Source of the DNA: Candidatus Coatesiibacteriota bacterium
GTDB lineage: Bacteria; RBG-13-66-14
Assembly (NCBI GenBank): GCA_014728185.1
Contig: WJMB01000112.1
Span: 1 to 7,173 of the forward strand
Reading direction: 5' to 3'
DNA: 7,173 nucleotides
The translations under genes were made by a program, and so were the position numbers. Below the pieces are notes generated by a model that had not been told where the DNA came from, searched no databases, and saw only the letters and a program-made list of their open reading frames with translations. Shown here piece by piece: positions 1-5,530 of this stretch (position 1 is the first letter of the stretch; every line of letters begins with the position of its first letter).

Positions 1-64
1 CAGTTGGGAGCGCGCCTCCTTGGCGTGGAGGAGGTCAGGGGTTCGAATCCCCTCGGGTCCACCA
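1..64 (+). tRNA. tRNA-Ala(GGC), 3' part (5' end outside window)
   Basis: The window opens inside a tRNA. Visible are the D-loop (AGTTGGGAG), an anticodon stem CCTCC/GGAGG around the seven-base loop TTGGCGT (anticodon GGC, reading GCC/GCU alanine codons), a variable loop (AGGTC), the T-arm AGGGG-TTCGAAT-CCCCT, the 3' acceptor strand CGGGTCC, discriminator A and an encoded CCA. The third-from-last base of the acceptor strand is T, which is position 70. A U70 able to pair with G3 is the known identity signal for alanine tRNA, so anticodon and acceptor agree. About 12 bases are missing at the 5' end, giving a normal 76-base tRNA. The 3' ends of tRNA genes are common integrase targets, but I found no second copy of this end in the window. 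Confidence 0.95.
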
Positions 65-95
65 ACCATTGCCGCAGTAACAAGTTGAAAACGTC

Positions 96-123
96 AAACG
101 CCGGCTCCGGCCGGCGTTTTTTT
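96..123 (+). terminator. Intrinsic terminator of the tRNA transcript
   Basis: A perfect eight-base stem ACGCCGGC/GCCGGCGT closes a four-base TCCG loop. It is extended by two A-T pairs and followed by a run of seven T (117-123). This is a textbook Rho-independent terminator 31 bases after the CCA end of the tRNA, and it marks the end of that transcript. Confidence 0.93.
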
Positions 124-1017
124 ACATCGGGAGGGATAGAGGACCCGGTTAAGACTGGGTTGAGATCGTGATCTGCTGAAAATTGACGCCAAACAGCATA
201 AGCACCTGTCACGAATGAGCGGGCAAACAGGGGGCGGTTGCAGGAGGCGCGCCCTATGGATAACCTAACTATGCCGGCGGCTCGCCTTTAACGCCCCTCC
301 CATTATTCTCGACTAACAAGGGGGACAGTAGCAAGCAAAAAGGGAGCGCATGATGATTGCGGAATCAAAACGCGAAGCATCGGGAAGGCGACGACGTGCC
401 CGTAGTAGTTTACCAGGTGTCATGGAACGTGATCGGAACAAATCAGGGCCGATATAGAGAGGTTCACCGAACCAGCATTCGCTGTTTGGGTACGTCCGAC
501 TGTATCCCGATACTAATATGCACGGTCTTATTTCTTGATAATGGAGCAGTTATGAGTCGAGTTGTAATCGGATGAACGTTGTTTACCAGCTACTAGGCAG
601 GGTAGGTTATAACCGAGCACGTATCCTGTAGTCGCCCACTTTTTGACTGCTGATATATGACAGGCACATTTGCTACTACACGTCAATTGTCAGCGGATTA
701 CAATCACAACCCGGTCCGAAGAGAGTGGGTGATCCCTAATTAATCGAGCGCTATTGAAAGATGTCAATCCCGCCGGTTAGTCCGGCGGATTCTTCAATTG
801 TGGACCAGTCAACAAACCGGCCGTTGCCTGGCTCGGTCCTTGAATCAACCGGCACATTGTTGAGTTGACGATCTTGGCAAAGCGTGCATCAGAAACAGCA
901 TCCTCGCAACAGCTCTCAGCGGTCTTTCCTGGATGCGCGATCGTTGCTGGGCGGGTTCCTCATCCCCGCGTAGCCGGATAACCCTTTTACGAATGCTATC
1001 TCCCGGCCGGTGGGGTG
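124..1017. other. Long gene-free stretch between tRNA-Ala and the minus-strand membrane gene
   Basis: I find no convincing gene in these 894 bases. The longest open frame (357-575) has no Shine-Dalgarno site, atypical composition and no recognisable motif. Base composition is near balanced, unlike the GC-rich genes. Small items seen: a 12-base palindrome AGATC-GT-GATCT at 163-174; an 11-codon frame at 256-291 preceded by AGGAGG; a 35-codon basic frame at 350-457 with a poorly spaced AGGGAG; and a strong hairpin at 770-788. None of these amounts to a gene. A small RNA or a decayed gene cannot be excluded from sequence alone. Confidence 0.7.
770..788. repeat. GC-rich hairpin in the gene-free region
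   Basis: CCGCCGG-TTAGT-CCGGCGG is a perfect seven-base stem with a five-base loop. The downstream side (ATTCTTCAATT) is T-rich but has no clean T run, so it is at best a weak plus-strand terminator. No gene upstream obviously needs one. It could be the terminator of a small transcript, a leftover of a lost gene, or one of the intergenic hairpins scattered through this window. Confidence 0.5.
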
Positions 1018-1779
1018 TCACTCCAACCCCCGGCGTTCCCGCTCCATGCGCTCCTTGAGCTTCTCGGCGGGCAGGCTCAGGATCGCCGCCAGCTCACTCA
1101 CCAGGGCGTTGACGAAGGATTGGATGCTCTGCTCGTATTCATCTATGTACATCACCACCAGGACAACGCCGAGTTTGCGCTCCCGTGGTTCGGCGTGCTC
1201 CTCCAGGGGCTTCACCAGGGAGCGGTAGCGCTCCAGGTTCGCCGCGGCGCGTTCGATGTTGGCCTTGTCGGAGACATACGCGGTCAGCTTCTCCTGAGTC
1301 GGGGCGATGCTCCGGATCTCGTTGATGAAGCGGCCTTTGGTTTCAGGCAGTATGTTGGAGAGGCCGTAGATGATGTCGAGCTGCGCCCGGAAGAGTGGGC
1401 GGACCTTGATTCCCATGAAGCTGGAGAAGGCCTCGGCCGAGCGGACGATCTCGTCCTCCAGCTCCAGGGTGTTGTAATTGTAGCGCCACTTCTCGTAATC
1501 CAGGACCAGCGGCTCCTCCAGGTTCTCCAGGATATCCAGCAGGTCTCCCTTGATGAGCTTGTAGAACTCGGCCAGCGTTTCCCGAGTGCGGTAAAGCCGG
1601 TCGCGCTCCGCCGTCTTCTCGAAGTAGAGCTTATTCTCCAGCCGTGTCTTCTTGGCGTTGACGTAGATGATGACGATGGTGGCCACCGTCAACAGCACCC
1701 CGACAGCGGAGATGAAAAGCTCCGCCGGGATGCCCAGAATCCGGTAAGCCGCCTTGGTCATTGTGATAAGTATCGGCAT
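1018..1779 (-). CDS. Membrane-anchored protein of unknown function, 253 aa
   Basis: I do not recognise this protein. It has one clear transmembrane helix at about residues 19-40 (AELFISAVGVLLTVATIV and onward), followed by a basic NAKKTR stretch. By the positive-inside rule the large C-terminal part (about 41-253) should face the cytoplasm. That part is charged and mostly helical, with Glu/Lys/Arg-rich segments (about 43-85, 165-200 and 236-253), compatible with coiled coil, and it has no visible enzyme motif. The start is firm: GGAGGT lies six bases before the ATG, and a near-consensus promoter lies just upstream. An internal ATG at residue 7 lacks such a site. The gene stands alone, with about 900 bases free of genes on each side. 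Its layout resembles small one-helix bacterial proteins of the DUF4760 kind, but that is only an impression. It could be a sensor, scaffold or envelope-stress component. Confidence 0.85.
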   Translation of the reverse strand: MPILITMTKAAYRILGIPAELFISAVGVLLTVATIVIIYVNAKKTRLENKLYFEKTAERDRLYRTRETLAEFYKLIKGDLLDILENLEEPLVLDYEKWRYNYNTLELEDEIVRSAEAFSSFMGIKVRPLFRAQLDIIYGLSNILPETKGRFINEIRSIAPTQEKLTAYVSDKANIERAAANLERYRSLVKPLEEHAEPRERKLGVVLVVMYIDEYEQSIQSFVNALVSELAAILSLPAEKLKERMERERRGLE

Positions 1780-1785
1780 CGCTAC

Positions 1786-1791
1786 ACCTCC
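1786..1791 (-). promoter_or_regulatory. Ribosome binding site fixing the start at 1779
   Basis: On the minus strand GAGGAGGTG precedes the ATG. The core GGAGGT is separated from it by six bases (GTAGCG), close to ideal. This selects the first ATG over the in-frame ATG seven codons in. Confidence 0.85.
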
Positions 1792-1802
1792 TCGAATGTG
1801 CT

Positions 1803-1831
1803 AGTATAGCGGCCCCGACCAAGCGGCGCAA
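1803..1831 (-). promoter_or_regulatory. Sigma-70-type promoter of the membrane-protein gene
   Basis: Read on the minus strand, TTGCGC (1826-1831), a 17-base spacer and TATACT (1803-1808) form a good -35/-10 pair. Transcription would begin near 1796, giving a leader of under 20 bases that holds little more than the ribosome binding site. No operator-like palindrome overlaps it, so the sequence suggests simple, possibly constitutive, expression. Confidence 0.7.
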
Positions 1832-2741
1832 GAGCGACCAGGCGTGGAATCATATGGTAGGTATCCGGCATTATCTACGTCGATGGTGCGGGGAGCTGCC
1901 TGAATGTCGGCCTCTACATGGTTGAGTTGACAAAATGCGCGCCGTATGCAGGGCGGGGTGTCTGACCCCGCCGTTTGCAACAATCCCCTGGAGGTCAAAG
2001 CTCCAGTCTGCCCGAGCACTCCGCGGAAGTGCCGCTGGAGCCATTTGGCAATTGAGCACCCGCGCTCTTAGCACTAACCCGCCTTATGATCCAAACGGGT
2101 CGACCTGAGGGTCGCTATCTGCGCGGACCTGTCCGGCGCCTTAACCCCCGGCCCACGGAGCAACGAACTGTTATTCCGTAACATATGGGACGCACGGCCC
2201 CGCCACCCAGCCCGTCGCCAAGTTGGGATTAACGCCTAACGGGATTTTAATGGAGGCATCACACACGACCTCGGACCAACCAGCTTCAACTCGAAACACC
2301 GATCCACCTCGAAAAAAACTGCTGATACGAGGCTTTGCCGAATGCTGTTTGGCCTGCCAACTCAACTCCTCGGCGCCTGCTAGTTATATATGAATGATAA
2401 TTAGTTGCTTAGCATCGATAAATCGTCATCGAAGCCCATTGCGCCAGGCAGTTGATAATGGAGCGTCGTGACGTCGCTACGGGCATCCTGGGAATGAGAA
2501 AATCCAGGTACCTGCCACAAGCGGCTCACTTGATGTGCACATCTGGTTTCTCAATGACTGCTTGTATCAGAACGATATCCAGTAACACCATGGTCCGTGA
2601 CAGTTAAGTGATCCCAAAAACGTTTGCATATCGAGCTGGAGCCCTTCGTAAGGTGGTTGTCAACACCTCCAATTCTAAATGCCGCTCTTTTGTGTTTTCG
2701 ACGTAGGTTCAGTTTCAGGTGACATTTCCTTTCAACACATC
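1832..2741. other. Gene-free stretch between the divergent membrane-protein and tetR genes
   Basis: About 900 bases without a convincing gene. The short frames at 1801-2074 and 2171-2365 (minus strand) lack ribosome binding sites and recognisable motifs. Contents I can support are a strong hairpin at 1952-1972, a weaker one at 2101-2114 (CGACC-TGAG-GGTCG), and short words recurring elsewhere in gene-free parts of the window (ACAT-N-GTTGAGTTGAC, CTCGGACCAACC, TGATCCCAAAA). The part from about 2380 onward is visibly richer in A and T than the genes. It separates two divergently transcribed genes, yet it is far longer than two promoters need. Confidence 0.65.
1952..1972. repeat. GC-rich intergenic hairpin
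   Basis: GGCGGGGT-GTCTG-ACCCCGCC is a perfect eight-base stem with a five-base loop, partly flanked by TGCA (1947-1950) and TGCA (1975-1978). No T run follows on either strand, so it does not look like an intrinsic terminator. It lies in the upstream region of two divergent genes, where a terminator is not expected. A mobile or repeated intergenic palindrome, or a protein-binding site, fits better. Confidence 0.6.
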
Positions 2742-2770
2742 TTGACGTTTGATGAAAACGTCGTTATAAT
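2742..2770 (+). promoter_or_regulatory. Promoter of the tetR-family gene
   Basis: TTGACG (2742-2747), a 17-base spacer and a perfect TATAAT (2765-2770) make this the strongest promoter in the window. Transcription should start near 2777, about 40 bases before the ATG at 2817. Two overlapping palindromes cover the spacer and the -10 box, so a bound repressor would block polymerase directly. That is the usual autoregulation layout of TetR-family genes. Confidence 0.88.
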
Positions 2771-2777
2771 AACGGCG
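2744..2777. promoter_or_regulatory. Two overlapping palindromes, candidate TetR operator
   Basis: The first is GACGTTT-GATGA-AAACGTC (2744-2762), seven-base perfect arms filling the promoter spacer. The second is CGTTAT-A-ATAACG (2762-2774), a 13-base perfect palindrome on the -10 box that extends to 2759-2777 with one mismatched pair. They share the C at 2762, or 2759-2762 if the extended form is used. TetR-family dimers typically bind palindromes of about 15-20 bases over their own promoter, so either could be the operator. The second shares its ATAAC half with a site at the flavoprotein gene (4100-4116). Which one is used cannot be decided from sequence. Confidence 0.65.
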
Positions 2778-2816
2778 TAAAGTTAAGCACGCAGAGCTCT
2801 TTCTGAAGGCCGACAC

Positions 2817-3428
2817 ATGACCCGCCCCCCCAATCCCGAACTGGCCGAGCGCATCCTGGACCGGGCCGAAGCCCTGGTGGCCGAGGGCGGTCTGGCCGCG
2901 CTGAATATGCGCGGTCTGGCGAAAAGCCTGGGCATTACCGCCACGACCATCTACGGCTACTTCGATTCGAAAGACGACCTGATCCAGCGGCTCAAGCTGC
3001 GCGCCTCGGGAAGGCTCAACGAGCGGATCAGGTCCATCCCGCCGTCGCTTAGTCCCCACGAGACACTGCACGAGCTGGGGCGCCGTTATCTGGCCTTCGC
3101 CGAGGAACATCCCCGGCTGTATAAACTGCTCTTCGAGGAGCTGGAGGGCGGCCCACCCGGCGCCGACGACGTTCCGGTGATGTACCGCACCTACTACACC
3201 GCGCGCAACGCCCTGGAGCGCATGGCCGCCGGCGGGGAAATGCCCTTCGAGCCAATGTACGGCGCGCTGATGGGCTGGGTCATGCTCCACGGCTTCTGCT
3301 CGCTGCTGATCTCGGGACGCCTGGAGCTGGCCGAGGACCTGGACCGCGAGGAGCTGCGCCACATCTTCCTGACCTTCTACACCGGCGGCGGGCGCGCGCG
3401 GCCCGGCGACCCTGATCACGACGGATAG
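2817..3428 (+). CDS. TetR/AcrR-family transcriptional regulator with WHG-type C-terminal domain
   Basis: This 203-residue protein has normal length for the family. The N-terminal DNA-binding domain spans about residues 8-55: a helix ending in AEALVAEGG, then LAALNMRGLAKSLGITATTIYGYFDSKDDL in two stretches, containing the helix-turn-helix and the recognition-helix signature (TTIYGYFDSK). The C-terminal half (about 85-185) has the pattern of the WHG subgroup, with YLAFAEEHPRLYKLLF near 91-106 and the W-x(3)-HG motif at W154 and H158-G159. That part binds a ligand and mediates dimerisation in relatives; the ligand here is unknown. The start is supported by GAAGG seven bases upstream. The gene appears monocistronic, with 714 bases to the flavoprotein gene downstream on the same strand, its likely target. 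Self-repression is likely from the palindromic promoter. Confidence 0.93.
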   Translation: MTRPPNPELAERILDRAEALVAEGGLAALNMRGLAKSLGITATTIYGYFDSKDDLIQRLKLRASGRLNERIRSIPPSLSPHETLHELGRRYLAFAEEHPRLYKLLFEELEGGPPGADDVPVMYRTYYTARNALERMAAGGEMPFEPMYGALMGWVMLHGFCSLLISGRLELAEDLDREELRHIFLTFYTGGGRARPGDPDHDG

Positions 3429-4089
3429 GGAGACGACCGATGTACCGCCGATGAAGCGGCGCAGATGGAATCGATGTATCGCCGCGGTCCGAGGAGAAGC
3501 TAGTGTCTCGGACCAACCGGCGGGGTAGTCCACCGACGGCCCGGGGGGTTGTTTCATCCCGCGTAATCGAGGCGCTGACCGCTCCCCTGAGTGACTAAGT
3601 CCCGCTGATCGAGCGCCGAAGACCAACCTCGGGCGCGGTGCAACCAACAGATTCAACGCTTCGAGGCCCCCGGTTAATCTTGGGATCGCCAGCCCTGTCC
3701 GGACCGGATCTTTTAATACCTGCTGATAATACCAATGATGACTATCAGATACTTGTCACAAAGTAATAAGGGTATGCTAAAAGAATGCTTGTCTATTAAG
3801 GATCATTTACGAGTGCGGGATGACAGCCCAGCAAGCCGCTCCCAATCAGCCGGATTATGTCCGATCTCGTTCCATGATCCCAAAACGAGATAACAGCGCA
3901 CTTGTAGAGAGCTGACATCGGTTTGCCATCTGTTTGTTTCTGCTTGTAAGTATGTTAATAGCAGGCAAATAGGGTAAGCTTAATGAATGCTTGATCAAAA
4001 CGTCGCATTTCCCTTGATCGGTGAGAACCAGGCAAGCCGTCCGTTTTGAGCCAGGTTCGATTTGAACAGTTGCTAAGAACCCCTTTTTA
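3429..4089. other. Gene-free stretch between tetR and the flavoprotein operon
   Basis: No gene is supported here. Directly after tetR, the 13-base word CGATGTAYCGCCG occurs twice (3438-3450 and 3472-3484, one mismatch). I see no good intrinsic terminator for tetR; the nearest is an imperfect stem CCGGCGG/CCGACGG at 3518-3540. From about 3690 the sequence becomes AT-rich and contains a diverged tandem duplication that leads into the flavoprotein promoter. A minus-strand frame at 3855-4103 has no ribosome binding site and runs through the duplicated part, so I reject it as a gene. Confidence 0.65.
3769..3898 (+). repeat. Diverged tandem duplication, first copy
   Basis: The copy opens with a 23-base segment (3769-3791) identical at 20 of 23 positions to 3971-3993. 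Further matching words follow in the same order with nearly constant offset (about 201-212 bases): CATTT (3803-3807), GCAAGCCG (3831-3838), AGCC (3848-3851) and ATAACAGCG (3890-3898). The regions before the 23-base segments are also loosely alike (CTTGT...GTAATA against CTTGT...TTAATA). Colinear words with small gaps argue for an old local duplication rather than chance. Confidence 0.55.
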
Positions 4090-4110
4090 TTGACCCAGCA
4101 CATAACAGCG
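3971..4110 (+). repeat. Diverged tandem duplication, second copy, overlapping the promoter
   Basis: This is the partner of the copy starting at 3769. Colinear words are the 23-base opening segment (3971-3993), CATTT (4005-4009), GCAAGCCG (4032-4039), AGCC (4049-4052) and ATAACAGCG (4102-4110). The last word is half of the palindrome at the flavoprotein promoter, so the first copy may carry a fossil or secondary half-site at 3890-3898. Between the anchor words identity falls to near background, so the exact boundaries are uncertain. Confidence 0.55.
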
Positions 4111-4117
4111 TTATGTT
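4090..4117 (+). promoter_or_regulatory. Probable promoter of the flavoprotein/DUF2141 operon
   Basis: TTGACC (4090-4095), a 16-base spacer and TATGTT (4112-4117) form a moderate -35/-10 pair. The start of transcription would fall near 4124, leaving a short leader with the AGGAG site at 4134-4138. If this is right, the upstream in-frame ATG at 4113 lies inside the promoter and cannot be the start codon. A weak -10 covered by a palindrome suggests a regulated promoter. Confidence 0.5.
4100..4116. promoter_or_regulatory. Perfect 17-base inverted repeat, candidate operator
   Basis: ACATAAC-AGC-GTTATGT has perfect seven-base arms and overlaps the proposed -10 box. The segment 4102-4119 matches 2769-2786 at the tetR promoter in 15 of 18 positions (consensus ATAACRGCGTWAWGTTAA). 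This links the two promoters and makes the TetR protein the obvious candidate binder. The symmetry differs between the two sites, so the assignment is tentative. Confidence 0.55.
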
Positions 4118-4142
4118 AACTGCGTTCTACGAAAGGAGACCG

Positions 4143-5528
4143 ATGCAGGTCCTCGTGCTGAACGGCAGCCCCAAGGGCGGGCTCAGCGTCACCATGCAGT
4201 ACGTCAAGTACCTGGCCCGGCGGCTCCCCGATTTCCGAGCCGAGATCGCCAACGTCGCCCAGCGCGCCCGGCACCTTGAGGGAAACCCCGCCGCCAGGTC
4301 CGAGCTCGCTGCCAGGATCGGCTCCGCCGACGCCGTCCTCTGGGCCACACCTCTCTACATCCTGCTGGTGCCCTCCCAGTTCAAGCGCTTCATCGACACG
4401 GCCCACGCAGATCCCGCCCTGCGCGAGGCCCTGCGCGGCAAATCCACCGGCAGCCTGACCACCTCGATCAAGTTCTTCGACCACTGCGCCCACGACTACC
4501 TCCACGGCCTGGCCGACGAGCTGGAGATGCGCTACCTGGGCGATTACTCGGCGCGAATGAACGACCTGACCGTGAAAACCGAGCGCGAGCGCCTGACGGC
4601 CTTCGGCCGCCGCTTCCTGGCCGAAGCCGCCGCCGAGGTGCCCCTTCCCCGTCAACACCCGCCACTGCCCGTCGTCGACTTCCGCTATACCCCCGGCGAG
4701 TCCGTCAACAAGCTGGACACCACCGGCCGACGCGTCGTAGTCCTCACCGATGGCCGCCCCGACGACCACAACCTCAACGCCATGGTCGGGCGCTTCGCCG
4801 CGGCGCTGGAGTCCGTCGAGGTGTACAATCTTCACGAGCTGGATATCAAGGGCGGCTGCCTGGGCTGCTGCAGTTGCGGTTTCAGCTACACCTGCGCCTA
4901 CGAGGGCAAGGACGACTACACCCGCTTCTACAACGAGGTCGTCAAGAAGGCCGACGTGCTGGTCTTCGCCGGTTCGATCCGTGCCCGCCAGCTCTCCTGG
5001 GTGTGGCGCCGCTTCATCGACCGCAGCTTCTTCAACTGCCACACCCCGACACTGATGGACAAGCAGTTCGGCTTCCTCGTCTCAGGTCCGCTGGGCGCCC
5101 TGCCCGGAATGCGCCACCTTTACCGGGGCTGGATCGAGCTGCAGCGAGGCAACCTGGTTGACTTCGTCTCCGACGACGTCGCCGACTCCGCCGCCCTGGA
5201 CGCCCGCATCGACGGTCTGGCCCGACGGCTCGTCGAGAACGCCCGCGCCCACTACGTGCGGCCCCAGACCTTCCTGGGCTACGCCGGGATGAAGGTCTTC
5301 CGCGACGACCTCTTCGCCGGGCTGAAGATGGTCTTCCAGGCCGACCACAAAACCTACAAACGGCGCGGTTACTACGACTTTCCCCACAAGAAACGGAGTC
5401 AACGCTTCCAAGCTGCTATACTAACCCTGTTGACCAAGCTCCCACCGATCCGCCGCGAGTTTCCCAGGCGCCTGAAGACCGAGATGGTTAAGCCGCTGCG
5501 CAAGGTGCTCGCCGCCGAGGAGGTCTAA
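4143..5528 (+). CDS. Tandem flavodoxin-fold NAD(P)H-dependent oxidoreductase-like protein with Cys cluster
   Basis: This 461-residue protein holds two flavodoxin-like domains. Domain 1 (about 1-170) has the FMN phosphate-binding loop LNGSPKGGLSVT (6-17) and the second flavin-site pattern ATPLYILLVPSQFKRFID (68-85). It also has a segment, FFDHCAHDYLHGLADELEM (111-129), that I associate with a family of two-domain oxidoreductases often found beside TetR regulators. Domain 2 (about 197-372) keeps the fold, but its phosphate loop is degenerate (TDGRPDDHN). It carries a cysteine cluster C239-X2-C242-C243-X-C245-X5-C251 followed by DD (257-258), reminiscent of iron-sulfur flavoproteins. A basic C-terminal tail (about 373-461) follows. 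The likely role is cytoplasmic electron transfer or reduction of a small substrate using FMN and perhaps an Fe-S centre; the substrate is unknown. I chose the ATG at 4143, not 4113, because AGGAG lies just before it, the FMN motif then starts at once, and 4113 falls in the probable promoter. Confidence 0.85.
   Translation: MQVLVLNGSPKGGLSVTMQYVKYLARRLPDFRAEIANVAQRARHLEGNPAARSELAARIGSADAVLWATPLYILLVPSQFKRFIDTAHADPALREALRGKSTGSLTTSIKFFDHCAHDYLHGLADELEMRYLGDYSARMNDLTVKTERERLTAFGRRFLAEAAAEVPLPRQHPPLPVVDFRYTPGESVNKLDTTGRRVVVLTDGRPDDHNLNAMVGRFAAALESVEVYNLHELDIKGGCLGCCSCGFSYTCAYEGKDDYTRFYNEVVKKADVLVFAGSIRARQLSWVWRRFIDRSFFNCHTPTLMDKQFGFLVSGPLGALPGMRHLYRGWIELQRGNLVDFVSDDVADSAALDARIDGLARRLVENARAHYVRPQTFLGYAGMKVFRDDLFAGLKMVFQADHKTYKRRGYYDFPHKKRSQRFQAAILTLLTKLPPIRREFPRRLKTEMVKPLRKVLAAEEV
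5517..5523 (+). promoter_or_regulatory. Ribosome binding site of the DUF2141-like gene, inside the flavoprotein stop region
   Basis: GAGGAGG lies within the last codons of the flavoprotein gene, seven bases before the next ATG (5531). The stop codon (5526-5528) and that ATG are two bases apart. This arrangement points to translational coupling and one shared mRNA. Confidence 0.85.
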
Positions 5529-5530
5529 CA

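Noticed and set aside
1..64. tRNA-Ala as the attachment site of an integrated element
   Set aside because: No second copy of the tRNA 3' end and no integrase, recombinase or phage gene are in the window, so there is no support here.
357..575. A 72-codon plus-strand frame, and an overlapping 35-codon basic frame at 350-457
   Set aside because: No properly spaced ribosome site for the longer frame, only three bases between AGGGAG and the ATG of the shorter one, no motif, and composition no different from the surrounding gene-free DNA.
1015..1809. A long plus-strand open frame opposite the membrane-protein gene
   Set aside because: It is the antisense shadow of a gene with a strong promoter, ribosome site and a clean membrane helix. 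Its own product is low in structure and lacks a start signal.
2715..3656. A 313-codon minus-strand frame across tetR
   Set aside because: It runs antisense to a clearly recognised TetR gene and through its promoter, has no ribosome site, and encodes no known domain. GC-rich coding bias explains the openness.
3855..4103. An 82-codon minus-strand frame before the flavoprotein gene
   Set aside because: No ribosome site or motif, and it overlaps the diverged duplication and promoter. The two copies of the duplication do not preserve its frame.
4113..4142. The upstream in-frame ATG as start of the flavoprotein
   Set aside because: It lacks a Shine-Dalgarno site and lies in the proposed -10/operator region. 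The ATG at 4143 has AGGAG before it and places the FMN loop at the N-terminus, as usual for flavodoxin folds.
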